From NORP240 sp038134485 (GTDB lineage Bacteria; Pseudomonadota; Gammaproteobacteria; Pseudomonadales; Pseudohongiellaceae), in NCBI GenBank assembly GCA_038134485.1, contig JAYPVG010000023.1, positions 1-49,828 on the forward strand: a stretch of DNA of 49,828 nt, given 5' to 3'. Position 1 is the stretch's first letter, and each line of letters starts with the position of its first letter. This document shows positions 17,035 to 26,146 of the stretch, in pieces. The notes under the pieces were generated by a model that was not told the DNA's origin, did no database searches, and worked only from the letters and a program-made list of their open reading frames with translations. The translations under genes and the position numbers were made by a program.

Positions 17035-19338
17035 TTAGCCGCTTCCAGTCAATTCCTCCTGCGGAATGTGTTTTTCCTTGGAGGTGCAGGAGATCACAAT
17101 ATCGTTCTCCTTCGCGGTCACATAGATGTCTCCGCCATTTTCGGCCAACGATCCGAATAAAATTTCTTCTGCCAACGGTTTCTTGAGTTTTTCCTGAACC
17201 AGGCGTGCCATCGGACGGGCTCCCATGGACTCGCTGTAGCCGTGCATTACAAACCAGTCCATTGCCAGCTCGTCAACATGCAGTTGGACCTTCTTTTCAT
17301 CTAGCTGAACTTGCAGATTGACCAGGAACTTGTCGACCACGGTTCGAATGGTGTCAGGGCTGAGGGCTCCGAATTGAATAATTGCATCAAGACGATTTCT
17401 GAACTCCGGCGTGAACATTTTTTTGATGATCTCCATTCCGTCAGAGCTGTGATCCTGCTCAGTAAAACCGATGGAAGGTCGCGACATTTCCTGCGCACCA
17501 GCGTTGGTGGTCATGATCAAAATTACATTCCTGAAGTCTGCCTTGCGTCCGTTATTGTCGGTCAGGGTTCCATGGTCCATTACTTGCAATAACAGGTTGA
17601 ACACGTCGGGATGCGCCTTTTCTATCTCATCAAGCAGAAGCACGCAGTGGGGATTCTTGGTAATCGCCTCGGTCATAAGCCCGCCCTGATCGAACCCCAC
17701 ATAACCAGGCGGCGCACCAATCAAGCGGGACACGGTGTGCCGCTCCATGTATTCCGACATATCAAAGCGCAGCAGTTCAATACCAAGAACATTGGCCAAT
17801 TGGCGGCTCACTTCGGTCTTACCTACGCCCGTAGGGCCAGCAAAAAGATAGGAGCCTATCGGTTTTTCTCCTTCTCTAAGTCCGGCCCGTGCCAGTTTGA
17901 TAGCCGATGCCAAAGCATTGATTGCCTCATCCTGTCCGAAAACTACGAGTTTCAGATTGGTCTCCAGGCTCTTGAGTGCATCGATGTCCGAACTGGAAAC
18001 ATGTTTGGGAGGAATTCTGGCAATCGAAGCTACGATTTTTTCGATGTCTGCAACCTGAAGCAATTTCTTACGTTTACTCGGCGGTTGCAGACGCTGATAG
18101 GCACCAGCCTCATCGATAACATCAATCGCCTTGTCGGGCATATGACGATCATTGATATAACGGCCCGCCAACTCCGAAGCCGCTTTCAATGACTTGTCGG
18201 AATAGCGCAGATCATGGTGTTCCTCGAAGCGAGACTTGAGTCCTTTGAGTATCCTGTACGTGGTTTCGACGTCAGGCTCGTCGACATCGATCTTCTGGAA
18301 GCGCCTGGAAAGCGCTCGATCCTTGTCAAAGATACCGCGATATTCCTGATACGTAGTGGAACCAAGACACCTGAGTGTACCGGAAGTCAGCGCGGGTTTG
18401 AGCAGGTTCGATGCATCCATGACGCCGCCCGAGGCAGCACCAGCACCGATTATAGTGTGTATTTCATCGATGAAGAGAATGGCATGTTCGTTCTTTTTCA
18501 ACTCTGTGAGCAAGGCCTTGAAACGCTTTTCAAAATCTCCGCGATACTTGGTTCCTGCCAGCAATGTTCCCAGATCAAGCGAATAGATAACGCTGTCCTT
18601 GAGCACCTCCGGAATTTCTCCCTCTACTATTTTACGCGCCAGGCCCTCTGCTACTGCTGTTTTACCAACCCCGGATTCGCCGACTAGCAAGGGATTGTTC
18701 TTCCGACGACGACTGAGCACCTGGATGACCCGGGTTACTTCATCTTCGCGTCCGATGAGAGGGTCGATCTTGCCCTCCTCTGCAAGAGCATTCAGGTTGG
18801 TCGCATAATTTTCAAGCGCACTGCCAGCTGAATCGTCTGCCGAGTTGTCCGTTTCCTGCCGCTCAGGTATCCCTTCGCGCTCATCATCCTCGCGTCCCTG
18901 AGATTCCTTCGAAATTCCATGGGTTATGTAGTTCACGACATCAATGCGAGCAATATCTTGCTGTTTCAACAAGTAAACGGCCTGGCTTTCCTGCTCACTA
19001 AAAATTGCGACCAGTACATTGGCGCCTGTTACTTCGGCCCGGCCAGATGACTGCACGTGGAAGACTGCTCGCTGCAATACCCGCTGAAATCCGAGAGTAG
19101 GCTGCGTTTCACGACCCGGTTCCCCTTCAGGTATCAGCGGGGTAGTCGCATCAATAAAATCGGCCAATTCGCCTTTTAGTCGTGGAATGTCAGCTCTACA
19201 GGCCAGCAACACCTCAGACGCCGTTTCATTATCCAGCAACGCAAGTAGCAAGTGCTCTACCGTCATAAATTCATGACGTTTTCTCCTCGCCGCCTTGAAT
19301 GCCAGATTTAACGTTGTCTCCAGGTCCTTGCTTAACAT
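17035..19338 (-). CDS. clpA: ATP-dependent Clp protease ATP-binding subunit ClpA
   Basis: ClpA is the hexameric unfoldase that feeds substrates to ClpP; ClpS redirects it to N-degron proteins. The 767 residues comprise the N-domain (about 1-145), AAA1 with Walker A GESGVGKT at 220-227 and Walker B ILFIDEIH near 287, and AAA2 with Walker A GPTGVGKTE near 500 and an IGF-like loop for ClpP docking (IGFTEQD). The ATG at 19338, with GAGGG upstream, gives the family start MLSKDLETTLNLAF, so the longer frame to 19455, which covers part of clpS, is rejected. Confidence 0.97.
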   Translation of the reverse strand: MLSKDLETTLNLAFKAARRKRHEFMTVEHLLLALLDNETASEVLLACRADIPRLKGELADFIDATTPLIPEGEPGRETQPTLGFQRVLQRAVFHVQSSGRAEVTGANVLVAIFSEQESQAVYLLKQQDIARIDVVNYITHGISKESQGREDDEREGIPERQETDNSADDSAGSALENYATNLNALAEEGKIDPLIGREDEVTRVIQVLSRRRKNNPLLVGESGVGKTAVAEGLARKIVEGEIPEVLKDSVIYSLDLGTLLAGTKYRGDFEKRFKALLTELKKNEHAILFIDEIHTIIGAGAASGGVMDASNLLKPALTSGTLRCLGSTTYQEYRGIFDKDRALSRRFQKIDVDEPDVETTYRILKGLKSRFEEHHDLRYSDKSLKAASELAGRYINDRHMPDKAIDVIDEAGAYQRLQPPSKRKKLLQVADIEKIVASIARIPPKHVSSSDIDALKSLETNLKLVVFGQDEAINALASAIKLARAGLREGEKPIGSYLFAGPTGVGKTEVSRQLANVLGIELLRFDMSEYMERHTVSRLIGAPPGYVGFDQGGLMTEAITKNPHCVLLLDEIEKAHPDVFNLLLQVMDHGTLTDNNGRKADFRNVILIMTTNAGAQEMSRPSIGFTEQDHSSDGMEIIKKMFTPEFRNRLDAIIQFGALSPDTIRTVVDKFLVNLQVQLDEKKVQLHVDELAMDWFVMHGYSESMGARPMARLVQEKLKKPLAEEILFGSLAENGGDIYVTAKENDIVISCTSKEKHIPQEELTGSG

Positions 19339-19348
19339 AACGATACCC

Positions 19349-19681
19349 TCACCTATCCACTTCGACACTGCAGAGCAGCGGATGTTCGCACTCTCGAGCA
19401 TAGTCGTTAACAAGAGAGGCCTTGGATTCAGCGACGTCTTTACTGTAGACGCCACACACTCCTTTGCCCTCGGTGTGAACTTTCAACATGATCTGGGTCG
19501 CTTTTTCGACCCCCATATTAAAAAATACCCGTAGTACATCGACCACGAACTCCATGGGAGTGTAGTCGTCATTGATCAGTACGACCTTGTATAACGGTGG
19601 TTGCGCCAGCTTGGGTTTATCGGTTGCTGTCGCCAGTCCGCTATCTTGTCCGTTTCCGGTATTGGAATCTCGCTCTGCCAC
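19349..19681 (-). CDS. clpS: ClpS adaptor for N-degron substrates
   Basis: ClpS (110 residues) binds N-terminal Leu, Phe, Trp and Tyr and delivers such proteins to ClpAP. Family motifs are YKVVLINDDYTPMEFVVDVL, where the DD and Met line the residue-binding pocket, and KVHTEGKGVCGVY. The N-terminal 25 residues are polar and probably disordered, as usual. It ends ten bases before clpA in the same direction and is divergent from cspD. Confidence 0.97.
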   Translation of the reverse strand: MAERDSNTGNGQDSGLATATDKPKLAQPPLYKVVLINDDYTPMEFVVDVLRVFFNMGVEKATQIMLKVHTEGKGVCGVYSKDVAESKASLVNDYARECEHPLLCSVEVDR

Positions 19682-19813
19682 CTGAAATGCTCTCGCTGTG
19701 ATCGGTCTGTGTTTTACCCTGGCCGAGGATTACCTTCGCGGGTTATTACACTACATTTTTTGCCCGTATAGAGAGCTCTGCTTACGGTATATCCGCAGCC
19801 AGAGCCTTGCTAT

Positions 19814-19924
19814 CTATCTTACCTTAATACCCCCGAGGATTTCAGGTTGCGCGTACTCGTCTTCCTCGATTCCTAACATGGCTCCCTCGATACTATTTTT
19901 CAATGACTCAATGAAGAAGTCCAT
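19814..19924 (-). CDS. Possible small protein upstream of clpS
   Basis: A reverse-strand frame from an ATG at 19924 could encode 36 residues, starting MDFFIESLKNSIEGAML and ending with an acidic stretch (GIEEDEYAQPE) and ILGGIKVR. The composition looks like a protein (an amphipathic helix followed by an acidic segment). A GGAG lies 11 bases upstream of the ATG. The same frame is open up to 20020. I recognise no family, and it may be a chance frame. Confidence 0.25.
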   Translation of the reverse strand: MDFFIESLKNSIEGAMLGIEEDEYAQPEILGGIKVR

Positions 19925-19927
19925 CCT

Positions 19928-19956
19928 TTGACAAGCTCCAGTTGATGTTGTATACC
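19928..19956 (+). promoter_or_regulatory. Sigma70 promoter for cspD
   Basis: A perfect -35 box TTGACA (19928-19933) is followed after 17 bases by TATACC (19951-19956). Transcription would start near 19963, leaving a leader of about 50 bases before the cspD ATG. Confidence 0.7.
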
Positions 19957-20012
19957 AAAAGAGGTTAGTAACAATAATTACAGATAATAAGAAGAATCCT
20001 CGAGGTTTCACC

Positions 20013-20270
20013 ATGAACACGGGTCATGTGAAGTGGTTTAATAACGCAAAAGGTTTCGGTTTCATTCTTCCAGACGACGGCGGCGATGATCTTTTCGCCC
20101 ATTACTCAGCCATAGGTATGGAGGGTTACAAAACCTTGAAAGCCGGGCAGTTGGTCTCTTTTGAAACTGTTGAAGGCCCCAAGGGTCTGCATGCAGCGAA
20201 TATTATACCCTTGGCTGAGGATGGTGATTCTCAGCAGGTAAGTTCCGAATCTCAGGAAACCGAAGCCTAG
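20013..20270 (+). CDS. cspD: Cold-shock domain protein CspD
   Basis: This 85-residue protein has one cold-shock domain (about 3-67) with both nucleic-acid binding motifs, KGFGFILPDDGGDDLFAHY covering RNP1 and RNP2 (FGFI and LFAHY). The acidic C-terminal tail and the position opposite clpS identify it as CspD, which in E. coli is an inhibitor of replication in stationary phase and not a classical cold-shock protein. A GAGG lies seven bases upstream of the ATG. Confidence 0.92.
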   Translation: MNTGHVKWFNNAKGFGFILPDDGGDDLFAHYSAIGMEGYKTLKAGQLVSFETVEGPKGLHAANIIPLAEDGDSQQVSSESQETEA

Positions 20271-20476
20271 CATCACGCGAGGGCCAACGGCTTACTGCTG
20301 CGAAGGGCCATTAATAACGCACAGATTTTAGTTGTGTGACGGTGTTATTTTAACCCCTCGAAATCCTTGCGTGGTATCTGAACCTTGCACCTTAATCTGC
20401 TCAAATAATGTCGTTCTTATGCGGGCTTGATAATCCTTCCTTACTAAATCATTAGACAGATATATCGGGCTTGCAG

Positions 20477-21040
20477 ATGGCCTCACTCATATTGTTCAAC
20501 AAGCCCTATGGCGTGCATTCGCAATTTAGCGGCGAACCAGAGACTCTATTTCTGCGGCACTTTATCGATGTCAAATCGGTATACCCGGCTGGCAGACTGG
20601 ATAGAGATTCTGAAGGATTACTTCTGCTGACCGACAATGGAAAATTACAGCACCAAATCAGTCATCCATCACAGAAAATGTCGAAATCCTACGCGGCACA
20701 GGTTGACGGGCTTATAAGCGATCACGCTCTTGATTGCCTGCGTAATGGCCTTGTGCTTAGAGACGGCATTACCCTGCCCGCTCTGGCCAGAAGAATCGAT
20801 GCGCCTGAATTTTGGCCTCGAGATCCACCGATTCGATATCGGGCAAAAATCCCCACCAGCTGGCTGGAGTTGACCATCAGCGAAGGCCGCAACAGGCAGG
20901 TCCGGCGCATGACTTCTGCGGCCGGCTATCCGACCTTGCGGCTAATCCGCACTCGGGTAGGACCTTGGCGCCTAGGGAATCTCAATCCAGGGGAATGGAT
21001 TCGGCTAGAAGTTGAGCCTAATTTATCAAAAAATCGATGA
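20477..21040 (+). CDS. rluE: 23S rRNA pseudouridine synthase (RluE-like)
   Basis: This 187-residue enzyme belongs to the RsuA/RluB/RluE group of pseudouridine synthases. It lacks the N-terminal S4 domain, as RluE does. The catalytic Asp is in the signature GRLDRDSEGLLLLTDNG, and EGRNRQVRRM is the second conserved block. E. coli RluE modifies U2457 of 23S rRNA. The ATG at 20477 is preferred to a TTG six bases upstream because it gives the usual short N-terminus before LILFNKPYG. The gene converges on moaE. Confidence 0.9.
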   Translation: MASLILFNKPYGVHSQFSGEPETLFLRHFIDVKSVYPAGRLDRDSEGLLLLTDNGKLQHQISHPSQKMSKSYAAQVDGLISDHALDCLRNGLVLRDGITLPALARRIDAPEFWPRDPPIRYRAKIPTSWLELTISEGRNRQVRRMTSAAGYPTLRLIRTRVGPWRLGNLNPGEWIRLEVEPNLSKNR

Positions 21041-21051
21041 CAGCCTGCATA

Positions 21052-21516
21052 TCAGCTCTGCCAGCGCTTGGCAGCCTGATCGTCACTTTCACGATGTTCA
21101 ACCCATTCTGTCCCCTCGCTGCCAGTCTGGCGTTTCCAAAAAGGCGCGCGGGTTTTCAGGAAATCCATAATGAACTCGGCAGATTCAAATGCCTCATGCC
21201 TATGTTCACTTGCAGTTCCAACGAACACGATTTGATCGCCAGGAGTCAGTGCACCCACCCTGTGGATTACCCGACATCCCAGCAACCGCCATCGATCGGT
21301 GGCCTGATCGACGATCTCTTGCAGACTTTTTTCAGTCATGCCGGGGTAATATTCGAGAAACAGCTCCTCAACCGATTTATCGGAGGATTCCCGCTGAAAC
21401 TCCCGCACCAATCCGCAAAATGTACAAATGGCGCCAACATTACTACCAATATCCCGCAGGAGACGTGACTCAGCGCCAATGTCGAAATCATTCTGCTGCA
21501 CCGCAACATAGCGCAT
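21052..21516 (-). CDS. moaE: Molybdopterin synthase catalytic subunit MoaE
   Basis: MoaE, with MoaD, converts cyclic pyranopterin monophosphate to molybdopterin. The 154 residues include GAICTFCGLVRE near the start, HRVGALTPGDQIVFVGTASEHR and the catalytic lysine segment KTRAPFWKRQ. The start lies six bases after the moaD stop. It is the last gene of moaCDE; moaA and moaB are not in this window. Confidence 0.96.
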   Translation of the reverse strand: MRYVAVQQNDFDIGAESRLLRDIGSNVGAICTFCGLVREFQRESSDKSVEELFLEYYPGMTEKSLQEIVDQATDRWRLLGCRVIHRVGALTPGDQIVFVGTASEHRHEAFESAEFIMDFLKTRAPFWKRQTGSEGTEWVEHRESDDQAAKRWQS

Positions 21517-21522
21517 GATTTA

Positions 21523-21777
21523 CTAGCCGCCAGTCATTGGGGGAAAGAAAGCAATTTCCTCATCGCCCCGCAATTGATGATCACGCTTGACAACTGTCTG
21601 ATCGACAGCAACCAGCACCCTGTCGCTCTCGGTGAGCAGCGACAGCTCCTTAGGATAACGATGTGCAAGGAGATTAATGAGCCCTTGCACATCGGTTACT
21701 GATTCTGGGAGTTCGAGTACTTCGGAATTTCGTCCGGCGGCCTCTCGGATTCCCGCAAAGTAATATATTGACAGCAT
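21523..21777 (-). CDS. moaD: Molybdopterin synthase sulfur carrier MoaD
   Basis: This 84-residue ubiquitin-like protein ends in the required Gly-Gly (FFPPMTGG). That terminus is adenylated by MoeB and thiocarboxylated to supply sulfur for molybdopterin. It begins YYFAGIREAAGR, which matches the family. It lies one base after moaC and six before moaE. Confidence 0.95.
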   Translation of the reverse strand: MLSIYYFAGIREAAGRNSEVLELPESVTDVQGLINLLAHRYPKELSLLTESDRVLVAVDQTVVKRDHQLRGDEEIAFFPPMTGG

Positions 21778-21778
21778 A

Positions 21779-22255
21779 TCAGCTCCTGGTGAAATGGCCG
21801 CTCCTGCCGCCAGATTTCTCCTGCAGGCATATATCGCTGATCGTCATGTGTTTGTCCACCGCTTTGCACATATCGTAGACCGTTAGCAAAGCCACCGACA
21901 CCGCCGTCAAGGCCTCCATCTCGACGCCCGTCTGGCTGTTAACCTTGCACACTGCTGTGATATTGACCGCGGATTGATCGCTATCAAGATCAAGATCAAC
22001 CTTGATGGAAGAAAGCATTAGAGGGTGACAAAGCGGAATCAGCTCCGAACATCGCTTTGCGGCCTGTATCCCTGCAATGCGAGCCGTTGCCAATACGTCT
22101 CCCTTTTTGTTTTCACCCGCTGCTATCAACTCCATAGTTGTAGCTTGCATTAGGATTCTACCGCTAGCCACTGCCACTCTGTCGGTGTTCGGTTTCTCTG
22201 ACACATCAACCATGTTGGCACGGCCCTGACTGTCTAGGTGTGAAAGTTTAGCCAT
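21779..22255 (-). CDS. moaC: Cyclic pyranopterin monophosphate synthase MoaC
   Basis: MoaC converts the MoaA product into cyclic pyranopterin monophosphate. The 158 residues include NMVDVSEKPNTDRVAVASG, IPLCHPLMLSSI with active-site residues, GVEMEALTAVSVALLTVYDMCKA (read as two blocks) and a glycine-rich end. The ATG at 22255 is preferred to the TTG at 22258, with GAAGGG upstream. First gene of the moaCDE run. Confidence 0.96.
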   Translation of the reverse strand: MAKLSHLDSQGRANMVDVSEKPNTDRVAVASGRILMQATTMELIAAGENKKGDVLATARIAGIQAAKRCSELIPLCHPLMLSSIKVDLDLDSDQSAVNITAVCKVNSQTGVEMEALTAVSVALLTVYDMCKAVDKHMTISDICLQEKSGGRSGHFTRS

Positions 22256-22469
22256 CAATATACCCTTCGAATGCTGGCAAAGTCCTATTATCCATATTTC
22301 CGCTGCTCAGCTGAAGCTCGATGAGAGTTATACAGGACCGATCTTACGATTGAATACGGAAGCATTCAGGGTTGTTTTGAGTTAGGATTACATCGGTCGG
22401 CCCAATCACGTCCATCAGTGGCAAGGTCGAATTTTCATAGCACTAAAACAGCATCTTGTCGGTACTTCC

Positions 22470-22913
22470 ATGACCTGGTATCCGCATGCAACGGTCGCTA
22501 CCGTGGTTGAAAAAAACGGACGCTTTCTAATGGTCGAGGAGCAAGCCGACGGTGGAGTTGTTTTCAATCAGCCGGCAGGGCATCTCGAAGCCGGCGAGTC
22601 ATTAATTGAGGCTGCCGAGAGGGAAACTCTCGAGGAAACCGGATGGGAAGTCCGGGTGGTGGATTTTCTGGGGCTCTACCATTACACCTCACCTGCCAAT
22701 CAGGTTTGTTACATTCGCAGCTGTTTTATTGCAGCTGCTGTGCGACGGCATGAATCTTGGCAGTTAGACGCTGAAATAGTGCAAGCGCACTGGCTGACTT
22801 TCGAGGAAATTAGAAGGCTTGGCGTACGTTTACGAAGCCCGGTCGTATTGCAGGTGGTAAAAGACTACCTCAAGGGGACCACCTACCCTATTTCGCTTAT
22901 AACAACCATTTAA
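22470..22913 (+). CDS. nudJ: Nudix phosphatase NudJ
   Basis: This 147-residue Nudix hydrolase carries the Nudix box from GHLEAGE to REtLEETGW at about 39-61. NudJ of E. coli hydrolyses nucleoside tri- and diphosphates and the thiamine precursor HMP-PP. The assignment to NudJ rests on overall similarity (MTWYPHATVATVVEKNGRFL at the start) and on its place before mnmA-hflD-purB, the same order as in E. coli. A strong RBS is not evident. Confidence 0.88.
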   Translation: MTWYPHATVATVVEKNGRFLMVEEQADGGVVFNQPAGHLEAGESLIEAAERETLEETGWEVRVVDFLGLYHYTSPANQVCYIRSCFIAAAVRRHESWQLDAEIVQAHWLTFEEIRRLGVRLRSPVVLQVVKDYLKGTTYPISLITTI

Positions 22914-22938
22914 GCTAATCTGTCTGGAATTTTAGATC

Positions 22939-24045
22939 ATGCCATCCGCTCCCGTCCCAGCAAGAATCCGGGTAATTGTGGGTATGTCCGGAGGAGTAGA
23001 TTCCTCGGTTGCCGCCTACCTGCTGATTCAACAGGGCTACCATGTCGAGGGCCTGTTCATGAAGAATTGGGACGAGGACGATGATACCGAGTATTGCACA
23101 GCCCGAGAGGATCTGGCGGATGCGCAGTCAGTTTGTGACAGGCTCGGAATCACCCTGCATAGCGCTAATTTTGCCGCCGAATACTGGGATAATGTTTTTG
23201 AGCACTTTCTGTTTGAGTATCGAGCCGGGCGCACTCCAAATCCTGACGTGCTATGCAATCGTGAAATCAAATTCAAAGCTTTTCTTGATTATGCGCTTGA
23301 GCTCGGTGCCGATATGATCGCCACGGGCCATTATGTTCGAAAAGCAATACACAATGACGGCACCCAACTTCTGAAAGGCAAAGATCCGAATAAGGATCAG
23401 AGTTACTTCCTTTGCGAAGTGAGCGAAGAATGCTTGCAGAAGTCATTATTTCCAGTAGGAGAGCTGCACAAAGAACAGGTTCGTGACGTCGCCCGAACTC
23501 AGGATTTTGGCACGCACGATAAAAAGGACAGCACTGGCATCTGTTTTATCGGCGAACGAAAGTTCAATGACTTTCTGACTCGCTATCTGCCGGCTCAGCC
23601 TGGCCCGATTCACACCAGTGACGGCGAAGAAATCGGACAACATGCCGGATTGATGTATCACACCATCGGGCAGCGGCAAGGACTCGGAATCGGTGGACTG
23701 CGTGACCACAAAGAGGCTCCGTGGTATGTGGTTGACAAAGATCTTGAAAATAACGTGCTTCTGGTGGCTCAGGGAAATCAAAACCCGCTGCTGTACTGCT
23801 CGGAAATATTGGCCGGAAAGCCACACTGGATAAACTGTGCCCAACCTGTGCTGCCAATGCGATGCGCAGCCAAGGTTCGCTATCGACAGAACGATCAGCC
23901 ATGCGCTGTGGAGCAATTCCCCGATAATCAACTCAAGATTACATTTGATAAGCCGCAAAGAGCGGTAACGCCTGGCCAATACGTAGTATTCTATGATGGC
24001 GATGTCTGCCTTGGTGGCGCCGTTATCGAACAGCGATTGGAATAA
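22939..24045 (+). CDS. mnmA: tRNA-specific 2-thiouridylase MnmA
   Basis: MnmA adenylates and then thiolates U34 of tRNA-Lys, -Glu and -Gln, taking sulfur from TusE. The 368 residues have the PP-loop GMSGGVDSS at 15-23, the catalytic cysteine Cys106 in PDVLCNREIKF and the persulfide cysteine Cys202 in STGICFIGER. The C-terminal beta-barrel follows about residue 230. The sulfur donors tusDCBE are encoded at 4844-6245. It lies between nudJ and hflD. Confidence 0.97.
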   Translation: MPSAPVPARIRVIVGMSGGVDSSVAAYLLIQQGYHVEGLFMKNWDEDDDTEYCTAREDLADAQSVCDRLGITLHSANFAAEYWDNVFEHFLFEYRAGRTPNPDVLCNREIKFKAFLDYALELGADMIATGHYVRKAIHNDGTQLLKGKDPNKDQSYFLCEVSEECLQKSLFPVGELHKEQVRDVARTQDFGTHDKKDSTGICFIGERKFNDFLTRYLPAQPGPIHTSDGEEIGQHAGLMYHTIGQRQGLGIGGLRDHKEAPWYVVDKDLENNVLLVAQGNQNPLLYCSEILAGKPHWINCAQPVLPMRCAAKVRYRQNDQPCAVEQFPDNQLKITFDKPQRAVTPGQYVVFYDGDVCLGGAVIEQRLE

Positions 24046-24068
24046 GTAAAAAACAGGATTTGAGACAA

Positions 24069-24719
24069 ATGCATTACAGCAAGTGGGAATATCAGAATCT
24101 GGCGCTGGCGGGAATTGCCCAGTGTGCAGCGCTTGTTGAAAGCCTCGCTGTCCGCGGCTCCTGTGATTCCAACGCGATGTCTGCTTGCATTGGCCCACTA
24201 CTCAGCTTCAATCCTGCATCGGTATCAGCACTCATTCCGAATCCAATCCAGCTAAGTCCTGGATTGAGAACCTTGCAAAGTATCTTTAGTACCGACAGGG
24301 AAGAAAGAAACCCGGAAATTATCCGCTACCTTCTGGGTATTCTCGCCTTGCGGCAGAAACTGATGTCAGACCGCTCTATGCAAGGCAGCCTTCAGCAAGC
24401 CCTGAGTGGCCTTCGGAGCCCGGCAAACCCGGGCGAATCTGCGGAGGACGGAGACGCGCAGCAATTCTTCAAGGCAATTGCCGACGTCTATCAGGAAACT
24501 ATCAGTACCTATTCATTCCGTATTCACGTCAAAGGCAACCTCGAATTTCTGCAAAACGACCATATTGCCAATCAGGTGAGAACACTGTTGCTTGCCGGAA
24601 TTAGATGGGCAGTATTGTGGTACCAGATCGGTGGCAGACGCTGGCATCTAGTGCTTTACCGTAAAAAGATTTACCAGACCGCCGAAGATATAAGACGCAC
24701 ATTACTCAATTCAGTTTAG
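24069..24719 (+). CDS. hflD: HflD homologue
   Basis: This 216-residue, mostly helical protein matches HflD, a peripheral membrane protein between mnmA and purB in many Gammaproteobacteria. In E. coli it affects lambda lysogeny by binding CII. Its cellular role is not well defined. Recognisable parts are the start YSKWEYQNLALAGIAQCAALVE and the block GNLEFLQNDHIANQVRTLLLAGIR, each only partly quoted here by family match. The ATG at 24069 is preferred to a TTG at 24060. It ends ten bases before purB. Confidence 0.9.
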   Translation: MHYSKWEYQNLALAGIAQCAALVESLAVRGSCDSNAMSACIGPLLSFNPASVSALIPNPIQLSPGLRTLQSIFSTDREERNPEIIRYLLGILALRQKLMSDRSMQGSLQQALSGLRSPANPGESAEDGDAQQFFKAIADVYQETISTYSFRIHVKGNLEFLQNDHIANQVRTLLLAGIRWAVLWYQIGGRRWHLVLYRKKIYQTAEDIRRTLLNSV

Positions 24720-24729
24720 GGACACAGGA

Positions 24730-26106
24730 ATGACTGACTTTCCACTATCGGAACTCACCGCCATTTCAGCAGTTGATGGACGCTACCGCAGCAAAGTCCT
24801 GCCGCTGATATTTTATTTTAGTGAGTACGCGCTCATCAGGTATCGTACCGAGGTTGAAATACGATGGCTGCAGCTTCTGGCAAGTGACTCGCAGCTGGAG
24901 GAGACCGGCACTTTGACTGCCAGTGCGTCTGAATACCTCAATCAGCTGGTCTCCGACTTCAGTATTGACGACGCTCGACGAGTGAAAGAGATTGAAAGTA
25001 CGACCAATCACGATGTCAAAGCCGTCGAGTACTTTATCAAGGAAAAGATGGCTGCCCGGGAAGACCTGCAATCACAGATTGAATTTGTGCATTTTGCCTG
25101 CACCTCGGAAGACATAAACAATTTGGCCTACGCATTGATGCTCAAATACGCACGCGAACAAGTTCTCGTTCCTGCAATGCAAAGCATCATCACTCTACTC
25201 TCCGAACTGGCACAACAGTACTCCGAACAACCAATGCTTTCGAGGACCCATGGGCAGACAGCTTCACCAACAACCGTTGGAAAGGAATTAGCCAATGTCG
25301 CCTATAGACTCAGGCGCCAGCTCTCACAGTTTTCGAATAATGAAATTCTTGGCAAGATCAATGGCGCGGTAGGAAATTTCAATGCCCATCTATCAGCATA
25401 TCCGGATGTGGATTGGAGCCGCCATTCGAGCCAACTCGTCGAATCCCTAGGTTTAACCTGGAACCCATTTACCACTCAAATTGAACCCCATGATTATATT
25501 GCCGAGTTATTTGCCGCACTCAGCCGGTTCAATACGGTTCTGATTGATTTTGATAGGGACATTTGGGGCTATATTTCGCTGGGTTATTTCAAGCAGCGAA
25601 CAATTGTAGGAGAAGTTGGTTCTTCTACTATGCCGCACAAAGTGAACCCGATTGATTTTGAAAATTCGGAAGGCAATCTGGGTATGGCAAACGCCATTCT
25701 CCAACACCTGGCAGAAAAGCTGCCAGTTTCACGCTGGCAACGAGATCTCACCGATTCGACGGTTCTCAGGAATATGGGCAGCGGCCTCGCCCACTCCCTT
25801 ATTGGTTATCAGGCACTGCTCAAGGGTCTCGGAAAATTGGAGCTCAATCCGGAAGCGCTGCTCGCGGATCTAGAACAAAGCTGGGAAGTACTGGCTGAGC
25901 CCATTCAGACTGTTATGCGTCGCTACGGCATTCAGCAGCCTTATGAAAAACTCAAAGAACTGACCCGTGGTCAAGACATTACTCGCGAAACATTGCATCG
26001 ATTCATCGATTCATTGGAACTTCCAGAGGACGCAAAAACCCGATTGAAGACTCTAAGCCCGTCCACTTATCTGGGTAACGCGAAATATCAGGTCGACCAG
26101 CTCTAA
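24730..26106 (+). CDS. purB: Adenylosuccinate lyase
   Basis: PurB performs two fumarate-releasing steps in purine synthesis, on SAICAR and on adenylosuccinate. The 458 residues include the superfamily signature SSTMPHKVNPIDFEN, with catalytic Ser at about 298, and SRTHGQTASPT with catalytic His174. Length and both ends match the gammaproteobacterial enzyme (MTDFPLSELTAISAVDGRYR at the start). Confidence 0.97.
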   Translation: MTDFPLSELTAISAVDGRYRSKVLPLIFYFSEYALIRYRTEVEIRWLQLLASDSQLEETGTLTASASEYLNQLVSDFSIDDARRVKEIESTTNHDVKAVEYFIKEKMAAREDLQSQIEFVHFACTSEDINNLAYALMLKYAREQVLVPAMQSIITLLSELAQQYSEQPMLSRTHGQTASPTTVGKELANVAYRLRRQLSQFSNNEILGKINGAVGNFNAHLSAYPDVDWSRHSSQLVESLGLTWNPFTTQIEPHDYIAELFAALSRFNTVLIDFDRDIWGYISLGYFKQRTIVGEVGSSTMPHKVNPIDFENSEGNLGMANAILQHLAEKLPVSRWQRDLTDSTVLRNMGSGLAHSLIGYQALLKGLGKLELNPEALLADLEQSWEVLAEPIQTVMRRYGIQQPYEKLKELTRGQDITRETLHRFIDSLELPEDAKTRLKTLSPSTYLGNAKYQVDQL

Positions 26107-26146
26107 ATCTGACTCCCCGTTCGGGGCTCAACCCACGGAAATCGCC

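Larger units (their letters stand above)
19682..20012. other. clpS-cspD divergent intergenic region
   Basis: About 330 bases separate clpS and cspD. It contains a strong promoter toward cspD (19928-19956) and a possible small reverse-strand frame at 19814-19924, each listed separately. No RNA gene is recognised. Confidence 0.5.
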
